A stretch of 64,000 nucleotides of DNA from Ideonella sp. (lineage in GTDB: Bacteria > Pseudomonadota > Gammaproteobacteria > Burkholderiales > Burkholderiaceae_C). How positions within the stretch are numbered: position 1 is the stretch's first letter; each line of letters starts with the position of its first letter. Where the stretch lies: positions 62,001 through 126,000 of the forward strand of contig JADKIA010000028.1 in the NCBI GenBank assembly GCA_016721465.1, written 5' to 3'. The translations under genes were made by a program, and so were the position numbers. The notes below the pieces were generated by a model, which worked only from the letters and a program-made list of their open reading frames with translations, ran no database searches and was not told the DNA's origin. This document shows positions 1-10,671 of the stretch, in pieces.

Positions 1-772
1 GTCGGCGCACCGCATCCACGCGTGCGAAACGTTGCCAGGCCTCCAGGTGCGGCGGCTCGTCCTTGGCTGCGGCCGTGACCACCAGTTGGGGGTTGGCGGC
101 CACGGCAGCCTCCCAGCTGACGGTGGGGGTGAGCGTGCCCTGTCGTGCGAACACGTTCAGGCCGCCGCAGGCACTGATGGCCTGATCGATCAGGTGACCC
201 TGGCTCACCGTCATCAGCGGCTCGTGCCACAGCTGATAGAACACGCGCACGGGTGGTCGGCCCGAGTACCTGGCGCGCAGGGCCTGCCAATGCGCCTCGG
301 TGCGCGTGGCTGCGGCCTGCGCGCTGGCGTCGGTGGCCATCAGACGGCCCAGGCGGCGCAAGGTCTCTGCGACGCCGTCCACCGTCGTGGATTCGCTCTC
401 GTAAATGGGCACACCGAGATCACGCAATCGCTCTTGCTGCCGCGGGTTCATGCCGCTGCGCCACACCAGCAGCAGATCGGGCTTCAGGGCGGCCACCGCC
501 TCCAGGTTGACGGCGAAGGCGTCGCCGACCACGGGCAGGCTGAGTGCGGCGGCTGGGTAGTCGCTGTAGCGCATCACGCCCACCAGGCGGGCACCTGCGC
601 CGGCGGCAAAGACCAGCTCGGTCAGGTGAGGTGCGAGGGCCACCACGCGCCGTGCCGGGGCGGGCAGGGTGAGCACCTGGCCGGCGTCGTCGCGCACGCT
701 CACCGGGGCGCTCGCCGCGTTGGTGCAAGCCAATGCCATCGCCAGCACCCGGCATGGGTGCCCCAGGCGCAT
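1..772 (-). CDS. btuF: Cobalamin ABC transporter substrate-binding protein (partial, 3' end off window)
   Basis: This is a periplasmic binding protein that captures vitamin B12 or cobinamide for an ABC importer. About 257 codons are visible; the C-terminus lies beyond the left edge. The frame opens with a short hydrophobic leader ending in an Ala-rich cleavage site (CTNAASA). After it comes the BtuF-type start, VRDDAGQVLTLPAPARRVV followed by LAPHLTEL, and then the helical-backbone features VGDAFAVNLEAV and LKPDLLLVW. The start ATG lies 20 bases after the stop of the endonuclease III gene, so the two are probably co-transcribed. The family assignment is clear; the exact corrinoid ligand is inferred. 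No transporter subunit is visible here; they may lie further left. Siderophore-binding relatives of the same fold are the main alternative. Confidence 0.8.
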   Translation of the reverse strand, partial: MRLGHPCRVLAMALACTNAASAPVSVRDDAGQVLTLPAPARRVVALAPHLTELVFAAGAGARLVGVMRYSDYPAAALSLPVVGDAFAVNLEAVAALKPDLLLVWRSGMNPRQQERLRDLGVPIYESESTTVDGVAETLRRLGRLMATDASAQAAATRTEAHWQALRARYSGRPPVRVFYQLWHEPLMTVSQGHLIDQAISACGGLNVFARQGTLTPTVSWEAAVAANPQLVVTAAAKDEPPHLEAWQRFARVDAVRR

Positions 773-792
773 CCAGTTCCGCACGCAGCGAC

Positions 793-1434
793 TCACGTGG
801 AGGCCGGCGTCTGCCGCCCCATGTCGCAACATGCCCGCACCAGGCAAGCGGCGCATTTCGGCGCGCGCGCCGTGCAGACATAGCGGCCGTGCAGGATCAA
901 CCAATGGTGGGCTTCGACACGGTACTTCGCCGGCACGCGCCGCAGCAACTGCATTTCCACCGCCAGCGGCGTGCGGCCGGGCGCCAATCCGGTGCGGTTG
1001 CCCACGCGAAAGAGGTGCGTGTCCACCGCCATCGTGGCTTCACCGAAGGCGACATTGAGCACCACGTTGGCGGTCTTGCGGCCCACGCCGGGCAAGGCTT
1101 CGAGCGCTTCACGCGAGCGCGGCACCTCGCCAGCGTGTCGATCGATCAGGAGCCGACAGGTCTGCAGCAGGTGCTTGGCCTTGTTGCGGTACAGGCCGAT
1201 GGTGCGGATGTGCTCGCACAAGGCCTCGCCACCGAGCGCCAGGATGGCCTGTGGCGTGTTGGCGACCGGAAACAGTCGCCGTGTGGCCTTGTTCACGCTC
1301 ACGTCGGTGGCCTGGGCCGAGAGCAGGACGGCCACCAGCAACTCGAACACCGAGCTGTATTCCAGCTCGCTGGCCGGGTGCGGGTTGGCCGAGGCCAGCG
1401 TGGCAAAGAAAGTTTCGATCTGGGCAGGTGTCAT
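793..1434 (-). CDS. nth: Endonuclease III
   Basis: This is a bifunctional DNA glycosylase/AP lyase that removes oxidised pyrimidines in base excision repair. The 213-residue protein has the full family length. The helix-hairpin-helix LPGVGRKTANVVL carries the catalytic Lys120, and Asp138 sits in VDTH, the same positions as in the E. coli enzyme. The C-terminal 4Fe-4S ligands are Cys187, Cys194, Cys197 and Cys203 (spacing C-x6-C-x2-C-x5-C). All catalytic and cluster residues are present, so the protein should be active. It precedes btuF by about 20 bases. It follows the RsxB gene, an association common in proteobacteria, where the rnf/rsx genes often adjoin nth. Confidence 0.97.
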   Translation of the reverse strand: MTPAQIETFFATLASANPHPASELEYSSVFELLVAVLLSAQATDVSVNKATRRLFPVANTPQAILALGGEALCEHIRTIGLYRNKAKHLLQTCRLLIDRHAGEVPRSREALEALPGVGRKTANVVLNVAFGEATMAVDTHLFRVGNRTGLAPGRTPLAVEMQLLRRVPAKYRVEAHHWLILHGRYVCTARAPKCAACLVRACCDMGRQTPAST

Positions 1435-1524
1435 GGCGGATGCGGCAGGGGCTGCATGCCCAGTGTGGCAGAGGCGATGCGCGCGCGCGGCCGTTTCCAG
1501 CTCGTCGGCGGGGCGCGCCGCCGC

Positions 1525-2199
1525 TCAGGCCCGCCTGGCGCGAGCGCGCTGCAAGGCCGCTTCGATCACTGCGCGCTTTCGGGCCATTTCAGCATCATCG
1601 CCGCCCTTGGTCAGGTGCGGCAGGTCGGCCAGCTTGGCCATGGCCTTGGCGGCCAGGCGATCGTCGTGCTCGAGCTGCTCGCGCGCCGTGCGCCACTGAT
1701 GAAACTCATAACGCTCTTTGGACGCGTCCGCTTGCGCTGGGGACCAGGCGGCCCAGCCCGTGCGCTCGACACTCACTGGCACCATCTCGATGCAGTCCAC
1801 CGGGCACACTGGCAGGCACAGCTCGCAGCCGGTACACTGGTCGTCGATCACCGTGTGCATGCGCTTGGATGCACCGATGATGCAGTCCACGGGGCAGGCC
1901 TTGATGCACAGCGTGCAGCCAATGCACCAGGCTTCGTCGATCACGGCGAGCTTGAGCGGGCCTTCTACGCCACAGCCGGCGTCGAGCGGCGCGATGGGTT
2001 GGCCGGTGAGGCCTGCGAGGCGAACCACACCCTGCGCGCCTCCCGGTGGGCAGCGGTTGATGGCCAGTCGGCCCTCGGCAATGGCCTCGGCATAGCGCCG
2101 ACAGTCGGGTTCGCCACAGCGCGTGCACTGCGTCTGCGGCAGGGCGGCGTCGATCTGATGCACCAGGGCTTGCGCCGCTGGCGATCGCTGGCGGTTCAC
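1525..2199 (-). CDS. rsxB: Electron transport complex subunit RsxB/RnfB
   Basis: This is an iron-sulfur electron carrier of the Rnf/Rsx type. Near the N-terminus is the four-cysteine cluster domain (CTRCGEPDC ... NRCPPGG). It is followed by two bacterial ferredoxin 4Fe-4S motifs, CIGCTLCIKACPVDC and CTGCELCLPVCPVDC. The chosen start is a GTG giving 224 residues beginning VNRQRSPAAQ; it lies 19 bases after the PHB depolymerase stop. The open frame continues upstream without family similarity. There is no N-terminal membrane segment, unlike the longer RnfB of E. coli, so this is the short soluble betaproteobacterial form. Other Rsx subunits are not next to it. The C-terminal 70 residues are charged and helical. 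Confidence 0.88.
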   Translation of the reverse strand: MNRQRSPAAQALVHQIDAALPQTQCTRCGEPDCRRYAEAIAEGRLAINRCPPGGAQGVVRLAGLTGQPIAPLDAGCGVEGPLKLAVIDEAWCIGCTLCIKACPVDCIIGASKRMHTVIDDQCTGCELCLPVCPVDCIEMVPVSVERTGWAAWSPAQADASKERYEFHQWRTAREQLEHDDRLAAKAMAKLADLPHLTKGGDDAEMARKRAVIEAALQRARARRA

Positions 2200-2218
2200 T
2201 CGGCCTGGCGCGGGCCGA

Positions 2219-3640
2219 TCAGGCCTTGCGCGCCACGCGCTTGCCGCCGACGCTGACCTTGGGCTTGGCGTTGGCCTGGGCCCTGACCTTTGCGCCGGGC
2301 TTGACCGAGCTCGCGCTCGCGGACCTCGCCTGGGCGACTGCCACCGCCTGCCGCGGCGCGCGCTTGGCGGCCAGCGCAGGCAAGTCCCGCTTGTTCTCGG
2401 GCTGGTTGAAGCGGGCGATGAACGCTTTGACCTCGGGGTAGACCATCTCGCGCCAGCGCCGGCCGGAGAAGATGCCGTAGTGACCCGCACCGACCGCGTC
2501 ATAGTGGAACTGCCGATTGGCCGGCACGCCCGTGCACAGGTCGTGCGCCGCCCTGGTCTGGCCGGCGCCGGAGATGTCGTCGAGTTCGCCTTCGACGGTC
2601 AGGAACGCGCTGGTGGTGATGTCTTGCGGCGCCACGATCGTGCCGTCCACGTCCCACGTGCCGTTGACCAGCGCGAAGTCCTGGAAAACGGTGCGGATGG
2701 TCTCGAGGTAGTACTCGGCAGGCATGTCCAGCACGGCGTTGTACTCGTCGTAGAACTGCCGATGGGCCTCGGCGCTGTCGTCGTCACCGCGGATCAGATC
2801 CTGGAAGTAGTCGTAGTGCGAGTTGAGGTGCCGGTCGGGGTTCATGGCCACGAAGCCGGAGTGCTGCATGAAGCCCGGGTACACCGCGCGGCCCGCGCCT
2901 GGGAAGTTGGCTGGCACGCGGTAGATCACGTTGTTCTCGAACCAGCTGTAGCTCTTGTTCATCGCCAGGTTGTTCACCGCAGTGGGCGACTTGCGCGCGT
3001 CGATCGGGCCACCCATCATGGTCAGCGTGCGTGGCGTGGCCTCGCCATGGGTGGCCATCAACGACACCGCCGCCAGCACTGGCACGGTGGGTTGGCAGAC
3101 CGAGATCACGTTCACCTCGGGGCCGAGGTAGCGAATGAACTCCTGCACATAGGCCACGTAGTCGTTCAGGTGGAACGGGCCCGCATCGACCGGCACCGTG
3201 CGTGCATCGGTCCAGTCGGTGATCAACACCTTGTGGTCCTGCAGCAAGGCCTTGACGGTGTCGCGCAGCAGGGTGCTGTGGTGGCCAGACAGCGGGGCCA
3301 CGACCAGCACCGTCGGCTGGGTCTTCATCACATCCAGCGCCGCGGCGTTGTCGGTGAAGCGCTTGAAGCGCAGCAGGCGGCAGAAGGGCTTGGTGATGGG
3401 CACCTGCTCCTGCACCGCCACCTCGACGCCGTTCACCTCGACGCTGCGGATGTCGAACTGGGGCTTCTCGTAGTCCTTGGCCAGGCGGTGCATCAGGCCC
3501 AGCCCAGCCGACAGGCGCTGGGCAATCGGCGTGTGCGTGAACGGGGACAAGGGGTGGTTGTAGAGCTTGGCCGACGCGCTGGCGAACTCCGAAAACGGTG
3601 CCATCAACGCGCGTTGGGCTTCATAGAGTTGGTAGAGCAT
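2219..3640 (-). CDS. phaZ: Intracellular poly(3-hydroxybutyrate) depolymerase
   Basis: This enzyme mobilises stored PHB granules inside the cell. The 473-residue protein starts MLYQLYEAQRALMAPF, the hallmark of the intracellular depolymerase family. Its nucleophile is a cysteine (Cys182 in SVCQPTVP), which replaces the serine of secreted depolymerases; GAGHYG near residue 390 supplies the catalytic His. The last roughly 55 residues are an Ala/Lys/Arg/Val-rich tail (KRAPRQAVAVAQ to KRVARKA) absent from the core fold. It resembles the basic tails of granule-associated phasins and could bind DNA or the polymer. The gene is followed closely by rsxB. A 278-base spacer with an AT-rich stretch precedes it and probably carries its promoter. 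Confidence 0.95.
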   Translation of the reverse strand: MLYQLYEAQRALMAPFSEFASASAKLYNHPLSPFTHTPIAQRLSAGLGLMHRLAKDYEKPQFDIRSVEVNGVEVAVQEQVPITKPFCRLLRFKRFTDNAAALDVMKTQPTVLVVAPLSGHHSTLLRDTVKALLQDHKVLITDWTDARTVPVDAGPFHLNDYVAYVQEFIRYLGPEVNVISVCQPTVPVLAAVSLMATHGEATPRTLTMMGGPIDARKSPTAVNNLAMNKSYSWFENNVIYRVPANFPGAGRAVYPGFMQHSGFVAMNPDRHLNSHYDYFQDLIRGDDDSAEAHRQFYDEYNAVLDMPAEYYLETIRTVFQDFALVNGTWDVDGTIVAPQDITTSAFLTVEGELDDISGAGQTRAAHDLCTGVPANRQFHYDAVGAGHYGIFSGRRWREMVYPEVKAFIARFNQPENKRDLPALAAKRAPRQAVAVAQARSASASSVKPGAKVRAQANAKPKVSVGGKRVARKA

Positions 3641-3873
3641 GGCGGAGCACTTCCTTTTTGAGGGCGGTCAAAACCCAGAGAACCATCATGTGACAGCTTG
3701 GCTGAATTCGGGCTGACGATTGCACACAAATATTGTGCGGTGCAACATAAACTGATCTTACCGCTTCCCAACCGGTCTTGCACAGGGCAACTGGGTGCGT
3801 AAAAACACGTAGCAGAGGCCTTGAAATCGAGTGCGTGTCGCCCCGGAGACAGGTGGGTGGGGCAAAAAGCAAA

Positions 3874-3895
3874 AAGCCCGGCAGGGCCGGGCCTT
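3874..3895 (-). terminator. Rho-independent terminator of the aminotransferase gene
   Basis: A GCCCGGC / GCCGGGC stem with a 3-base AGG loop lies about 25 bases beyond the aminotransferase stop. On the minus strand the stem is followed by TTTTT and a second T run, as expected for termination of leftward transcription. No other intergenic signal separates this gene from phaZ. Confidence 0.8.
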
Positions 3896-3918
3896 GGCGC
3901 AGTGCGATTGGCGGCAGC

Positions 3919-5115
3919 TCAGAGCACCTTGACGATGGCCGCCACCACCGAGTCGATGTTCTTCGTGTTCAGCGCCGCGACGCAGATGCGGCCGGAATCG
4001 ACGCCGTAGATGCCAAACTCATTGCGCAGGCGCTGCATCTGCTCGGCGTTCAGGCCGGAGTAGCTGAACATGCCGCGCTGACGGGTGATGAAGCTGAAAT
4101 CCTGCTTCACGCCGGCGGCCTTGAGCTTTTCGGCCAGCAAGCTGCGCATCTGCTTGATGCGCTGGCGCATGCCTGCCAGTTCTTCTTCCCACTGATGACG
4201 CAGCGCGGGCGTGTCGAGCACCGTGGTCACCACCTGGGCGCCATGCGTGGGCGGGTTGGAATAGTTGGTGCGGATGGTGATCTTCAACTGCGAGAGCACG
4301 CGGGCGGCCTCGTCCTTGCTGCCGCACACCACGCTCAATGCACCGACACGCTCGCCATAGAGCGAGAAGCTCTTGGAAAAGGACGTGGCCACGAGGAAGT
4401 CCAGGCCCGAGGCAATGAACTGTTGCACCACCGCGCCGTCTTCGGTGATGCCATCGCCAAAGCCCTGGTAGGCCATGTCAAGGAAGGGCACCAGGCCACG
4501 GGCCTGGCAGGCCACGATCACCTGCTGCCATTGCGCCGGCGTGATGTCGTAGCCCGTCGGGTTGTGGCAGCAGGCGTGCAGCACGACGATGGTGCCGGGG
4601 GCGGCCGCATTCAGGTCGGCCAACATGGCCTCGAAGCGCACGCCCCGGATGGCGGCGTCGTAGTAGGCGTAGGTGTCTACCGCAAAGCCGGCATTCGTGA
4701 ACAGCGCGCGGTGGTTTTCCCAACTCGGATCGCTGATCAGCACCTTGGCGGCAGGGTTCAGCTTCTTCAGGAAATCGGCGCCCACCTTCAGGCCCCCAGT
4801 ACCACCGAGCGCCTGGATGGTCGCCACTCGGCCGGCGTTGAGCACTTCGCTGCCGGCGCCGAAGACCAGGCCTTGCACCGCCTTGTCATAGGCGGCGATG
4901 CCATCGATGGGCAGGTAGCCGCGCGGCTTGGCCGCCGCGGTGAGCTGGCCTTCAGCTGCCTTCACGCAGGCCAGCAGCGGCAGCTTGCCGTCCTCGCCGA
5001 AGTAGACCCCGACGCCCAGGTTCACCTTGGCGGGGTTGGGGTCGGCGTTGAATTGCTCGTTCAGGCCCAGGATCGGGTCGCGGGGGGCCATGTCGACGGC
5101 GGCAAAGAGCGTCAT
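3919..5115 (-). CDS. tyrB: Aromatic/aspartate aminotransferase (class I PLP)
   Basis: This is a PLP-dependent transaminase for tyrosine, phenylalanine, aspartate and their 2-oxo acids. The protein has 398 residues from MTLFAAVDMAPRDPILGLNE, with AGGAAA as ribosome-binding site. Family signatures are KVNLGVGVYF near the N-terminus, the substrate-cleft ACCHNPTGYD, the Schiff-base lysine in SFSKSFSLYGERVG (about residue 246), and NYSNPPTHG further on. The open frame extends 45 codons upstream, but that part has no family similarity. Class I aminotransferases of this subgroup overlap in specificity, so AspC-type use cannot be excluded. It is divergent from uvrB, with a shared intergenic region of about 200 bases, and ends at a clear terminator. 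Confidence 0.9.
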   Translation of the reverse strand: MTLFAAVDMAPRDPILGLNEQFNADPNPAKVNLGVGVYFGEDGKLPLLACVKAAEGQLTAAAKPRGYLPIDGIAAYDKAVQGLVFGAGSEVLNAGRVATIQALGGTGGLKVGADFLKKLNPAAKVLISDPSWENHRALFTNAGFAVDTYAYYDAAIRGVRFEAMLADLNAAAPGTIVVLHACCHNPTGYDITPAQWQQVIVACQARGLVPFLDMAYQGFGDGITEDGAVVQQFIASGLDFLVATSFSKSFSLYGERVGALSVVCGSKDEAARVLSQLKITIRTNYSNPPTHGAQVVTTVLDTPALRHQWEEELAGMRQRIKQMRSLLAEKLKAAGVKQDFSFITRQRGMFSYSGLNAEQMQRLRNEFGIYGVDSGRICVAALNTKNIDSVVAAIVKVL

Positions 5116-5318
5116 TGCTGAAGGTTTCCTGTCAGTGCGTTGGCAACTGGCGCTGAGGTTGCGGGAAGGATGAGGCGCCAGCGTGGCGGGCTTGCGGCGA
5201 GAGTTTGACCGCGGCCCCCACGGTTGCGGTAGGCTGTCGGGTTGACCCAAGCACCGGTGCGGCCCACCGAAGCGCAGATCATTTTAGATGCCCAGGCCAA
5301 CGTTGGATGGAGAGCCCG

Positions 5319-7433
<2,115 letters not shown>

Positions 7434-7465
7434 TCGACCCCGGGGCGTGCCTGGGATGCCTGCGC

Positions 7466-8545
7466 TCAGCGCCGGCGCGAAAACCAACCCAGCAGCGCCA
7501 GGCCGGTGAGCGCGCCCAGCAAGGTGCCGGGTTCGGGCACGCTGTGGGTCGTGGAGAGCGCAACGCGCCGTCCACCTTCGCTGGCCACGCTGGCCGCCAG
7601 GTCCTGCAGCGTGGTGCCACCCGCGGTCAGCAGCAAGCTCGGGGCTCGCCGGCCGCGATCGGACAGCACGGACACGTTGCCGCACACCTCGGGCACCATC
7701 ACCGCATGCCGTTGCCCCTGGGCGTCGGACACCTCGTACAAGGCGGCACGTTCCACATGGCCCGGCCGGAAGTTCACACGGGTGTTCAGGCAGATCGTTC
7801 TGCCGTAGGTCATGGCAAAGCCGCGCGCTGAGAAATCCCGCCCGGCGCGTTGGCCATGGATGCCATCGTTGCCGATCACCAGGTCGTCGCTGGAGTCGCC
7901 GGCCTTGACCTTGGCAGCGACCTTCTGCACCACTTCGGGGGGCAGTCGGGCGGCGCTCAAAGCTTCCTCCACCGTGCCCTGGTAGGGGTTGCCGCCCGGG
8001 CGGCCCCAGGCGCAGTTCTGGCGCAGCGCCAGCGCCGGCTCGGTGTCGGCTTCTGGCAGGGCGGCGGTGGCCTTGTCCGGCGCATGGCCGGCACGCACCA
8101 GCAATGGATGGGCAGCGGGAAGGGCAACGCCATAGTCGCTCTCGCCCAGCAGCACGGGCTGGCCATCCGAGCCGACCATCAGGTCGCTGCGCATGGTCCG
8201 GTCGGCCAGCAGTGCGCTGCCCGCCAAGGCAAAACCAACGAACAACAAGGCGCCGGCAGGCACCCAGCGGGACCAGCCGGCTGGCGTCGAGGCGGGCGGC
8301 GGTGCGTTGGTCCCGGTCACCGGCGCCACGAAGCCGATGGCCGGCACCGCGACTGCGGCAGCGGCCTGCGGGCGATGCACCGGCAGCAGGCCGGTCCAGT
8401 TGCATTGGTCGGTGCTGCACCGGAAGCGGCGGTGCTGCCGCAGGTCGGTGGCCGCGCGCTCCCCGGCGCCGCGCGGCACACGCATCGTCAAGCCGCCACA
8501 GGCGGGGCATGCAGGCTTGTCACGGGTACGGCGGTGCTTGGGCAT
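7466..8545 (-). CDS. PEP-CTERM sorted membrane protein with N-terminal zinc ribbon
   Basis: The function of this 359-residue protein is not recognised. Residues 11-48 form a zinc-ribbon-like motif (CPACGG, then RFRCSTDQCNW; Cys13, 16, 43, 48). A Pro/Ala-rich linker and one hydrophobic helix follow (about residues 95-114), then an exported domain of about 220 residues. That domain holds several lone cysteines (NCAWGRPGGN, ICLNTRVNF, EVCGNVSV). The last 25 residues are a PEP-CTERM signal: SVPEPGT, a hydrophobic helix and a terminal RRR. Exosortase-sorted proteins normally start with a cleavable signal peptide; here a cytoplasm-type zinc ribbon precedes the membrane segment. Expected topology is N-in, with the large domain outside. 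It converges with uvrB. No exosortase gene is in the window. Confidence 0.8.
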   Translation of the reverse strand: MPKHRRTRDKPACPACGGLTMRVPRGAGERAATDLRQHRRFRCSTDQCNWTGLLPVHRPQAAAAVAVPAIGFVAPVTGTNAPPPASTPAGWSRWVPAGALLFVGFALAGSALLADRTMRSDLMVGSDGQPVLLGESDYGVALPAAHPLLVRAGHAPDKATAALPEADTEPALALRQNCAWGRPGGNPYQGTVEEALSAARLPPEVVQKVAAKVKAGDSSDDLVIGNDGIHGQRAGRDFSARGFAMTYGRTICLNTRVNFRPGHVERAALYEVSDAQGQRHAVMVPEVCGNVSVLSDRGRRAPSLLLTAGGTTLQDLAASVASEGGRRVALSTTHSVPEPGTLLGALTGLALLGWFSRRR

Positions 8546-8770
8546 GGGCCGACGAATCTCGAAAGGGGTGGTGGCGCAATGGACGCTCCTGGCCATGCGC
8601 GCTGTGCCCGCACGACCATTGAATCCCTCTGGATATCGACCAAGCCCCCAGCGCCTTGAGCCACCGAGCCGCTGCGTCCCTGTCGCCCGCCCAAAGTTGG
8701 GCATCGATCGCGCACGCTGGGGGTAGCATGGCCCTGCATTTCGCATCCCACACCAGCAGGAGCATCAGCC

Positions 8771-9271
8771 ATGGGTCTCATGTCGTTCATCAAGGAAGCC
8801 GGCGAGAAGTTGTTTCACCGCGGCGAGGCCAAGGCCGCACAAGAGGCGGCGGCGGCCGAGCCGTCCCCCGAAAACAAGGCAGCGGCCAATCAGGCCGCCG
8901 CCGATGCCATTGGCGCCTACATCGGCACGCAGGGCATCGACACTTCCGGCCTGACATTGGCGTTCGACGGCGACAGTGCCGCGGTCACGGTCGATGGCGC
9001 CGTGGCGGATCAGGCCACCAAGGAGAAGATCCTGCTGTGCTGCGGCAACGTGGCCGGCGTGCAGGCGGTCAACGACATGATCACCGTGAACGAGCCGGCG
9101 GACGAGTCGCAGTGGCACACCGTGGTGTCGGGCGACAACCTGTCCAAGATCGCCAAGGCCTACTATGGCAACGCCAACAAGTACCCGGTGATCTTCGAGG
9201 CCAACAAGCCCATGCTGTCGCACCCGGACAAGATCTATCCGGGACAGATGCTGCGCATTCCGGCGATCTGA
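8771..9271 (+). CDS. kbp: BON-LysM potassium-binding protein Kbp (YgaU/LysM family)
   Basis: This is a small protein of the Kbp/YgaU family, known in E. coli as a cytoplasmic K+ sensor linked to osmotic stress. The 166 residues comprise an amphipathic start (MGLMSFIKEAGEKLF), an Ala-rich linker longer than in E. coli, and a BON domain (GLTLAFDGDSAAVTVDGAVAD to VQAVNDMITV, about residues 58-110). A C-terminal LysM motif follows: HTVVSGDNLSKIAKAYYGN to GQMLRIPAI. No signal peptide is present, in agreement with a cytoplasmic protein. The ribosome-binding site AGGAG is well placed. It converges with the amidohydrolase gene; the 90-base gap holds a perfect GGCCGCGCGCGGCC palindrome without a T run. 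Confidence 0.93.
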   Translation: MGLMSFIKEAGEKLFHRGEAKAAQEAAAAEPSPENKAAANQAAADAIGAYIGTQGIDTSGLTLAFDGDSAAVTVDGAVADQATKEKILLCCGNVAGVQAVNDMITVNEPADESQWHTVVSGDNLSKIAKAYYGNANKYPVIFEANKPMLSHPDKIYPGQMLRIPAI

Positions 9272-9364
9272 GGTTGGCCGCGCGCGGCCTGGCCCAGCGG
9301 CCCTGGCAGGCGACGGTCAGTCCGCAGGGGCGGGTCGCTGTCCGGGCGCCGTCCCTCTTGGGCG

Positions 9365-10549
9365 TTACTTCAGGTAGGTTTCCGCCAGCCGCACCCAGTA
9401 GCTCGCCCCGGTGGGCAGCACCCGGTCGTTGAAGTCGTAGCCGGGGTTGTGCACCATGCAGCCGCCTTCGCTGCCCACGCCATTGCCGATGAAGACGTAG
9501 CAGCCGGGCACCTTCTCCAGGAAGAAGGCGAAGTCCTCGCTTCCGGTGACGGGCTCCAGGTCTTCGATCACCGCATCGGCGCCGATCCAGTCGCGCAGCA
9601 CGGTCCGGCAGAACTCGGTCTGCTCGGGGTGGTTGTACAGGCAGGGGTAGCGGCGCTGGTACTCCACCTCGGCCACGGCGCCGTACACGGCGGCCTGGGC
9701 GTGGGCGATCTCGGTGATGCGGCGCTCGAGCAAATCGCGCACCTGCGGCTTGAAGGCGCGCACGGTGAGGCGCAACTCGGCCTCGTCGGGGATCACGTTG
9801 GCGGCGTCGCCGGCACGGAAGGCACCGACGGTGACGATGCCCATCTCCAGCGGCGGCACATTGCGCGAGACGATGCTCTGCAAGGCCATCACGATCGCGG
9901 ACGCGGCCACCACCGGGTCCACCGCAAATTGCGGCATGGCGCCGTGGCCGCCCTTGCCGCGCACCTTGATGAAGGCCGTGTCCGAACTCGCCATCGCGAA
10001 ACCCGGCACCGCGGCAAACTTGCCCTCGGGTTTGCCGGGCATGTTGTGCATGCCGAACATGGCCTCGCAAGGGAACAGCTCAAGGAAGCCATCGTCCAGC
10101 ATCTTCTTGGCGCCGGCAAAGCCTTCCTCGGCCGGCTGGAACACCAGGTGCAGGTGGCCATCGAATTGGCGTGTGGCGGCCAGGTGGCGGGCCGCCGCCA
10201 GCAGCATGGCGGTGTGGCCGTCGTGGCCGCAGGCGTGCATCTTGCCGAACACCTTGCTGGACCACGCCTTGCCGCTGGTCTCCGCAATGGGCAGTGCGTC
10301 CATGTCGGCACGCAGGCCGATGTGGCGGTTGCTGGTGCCTGCGCGCAATGTGCCCACCACGCCAGTACCGCCGAGGCCGCGGTGAACCGCGTAACCCCAG
10401 CGGGCCAGTCGCTCGGCCACCAGGTCGGCGGTGGCGTGCTCCTCGTAGGCAAGCTCCGGGTTCGAGTGGATCTGGCGCCGGATGTCGACCATCTCGGCCT
10501 CGTGCGCGCGGATGCCTTCGAGGGCGGGCAGGGGCAGGGGAGCGTTCAT
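9365..10549 (-). CDS. M20 family amidohydrolase (hippurate hydrolase/aminoacylase type)
   Basis: This is a zinc-dependent hydrolase that releases carboxylates from N-acylated amino acids such as hippurate or N-acetyl amino acids. The 394-residue product starts MNAPLPLPALEG. Family marks are the metal-binding RADMDALPI and HACGHDGHTAML (about residue 103), FQPAEEG with the catalytic Glu pair, the dimerisation domain containing GKGGHGAMPQ, and the late GSEDFAFF plus CMVHNPGYDF. It is cytoplasmic, with no leader. Substrate cannot be told from sequence. Burkholderiales carry many such paralogues, and they often neighbour amino-acid transport genes, which is not the case here. It is divergent from the MetE-like gene with about 120 bases between. 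Confidence 0.92.
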   Translation of the reverse strand: MNAPLPLPALEGIRAHEAEMVDIRRQIHSNPELAYEEHATADLVAERLARWGYAVHRGLGGTGVVGTLRAGTSNRHIGLRADMDALPIAETSGKAWSSKVFGKMHACGHDGHTAMLLAAARHLAATRQFDGHLHLVFQPAEEGFAGAKKMLDDGFLELFPCEAMFGMHNMPGKPEGKFAAVPGFAMASSDTAFIKVRGKGGHGAMPQFAVDPVVAASAIVMALQSIVSRNVPPLEMGIVTVGAFRAGDAANVIPDEAELRLTVRAFKPQVRDLLERRITEIAHAQAAVYGAVAEVEYQRRYPCLYNHPEQTEFCRTVLRDWIGADAVIEDLEPVTGSEDFAFFLEKVPGCYVFIGNGVGSEGGCMVHNPGYDFNDRVLPTGASYWVRLAETYLK

Positions 10550-10671
10550 GGTCTGGCAGCCTCGATGCAGCGGTGAATGCTTGCATTCTGCAGTGGCTTT
10601 GGTGTCAGCACCGATGGTGCTGACCCTAGAGCCGGCGAAGATGGTGGGCACCACCACCTGGAGGTTGCCCC

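Noticed and set aside
9275..9290. Terminator between kbp and the M20 amidohydrolase
   Set aside because: GGCCGCGCGCGGCC is a perfect palindrome but has no loop of suitable size and no T run on either strand.
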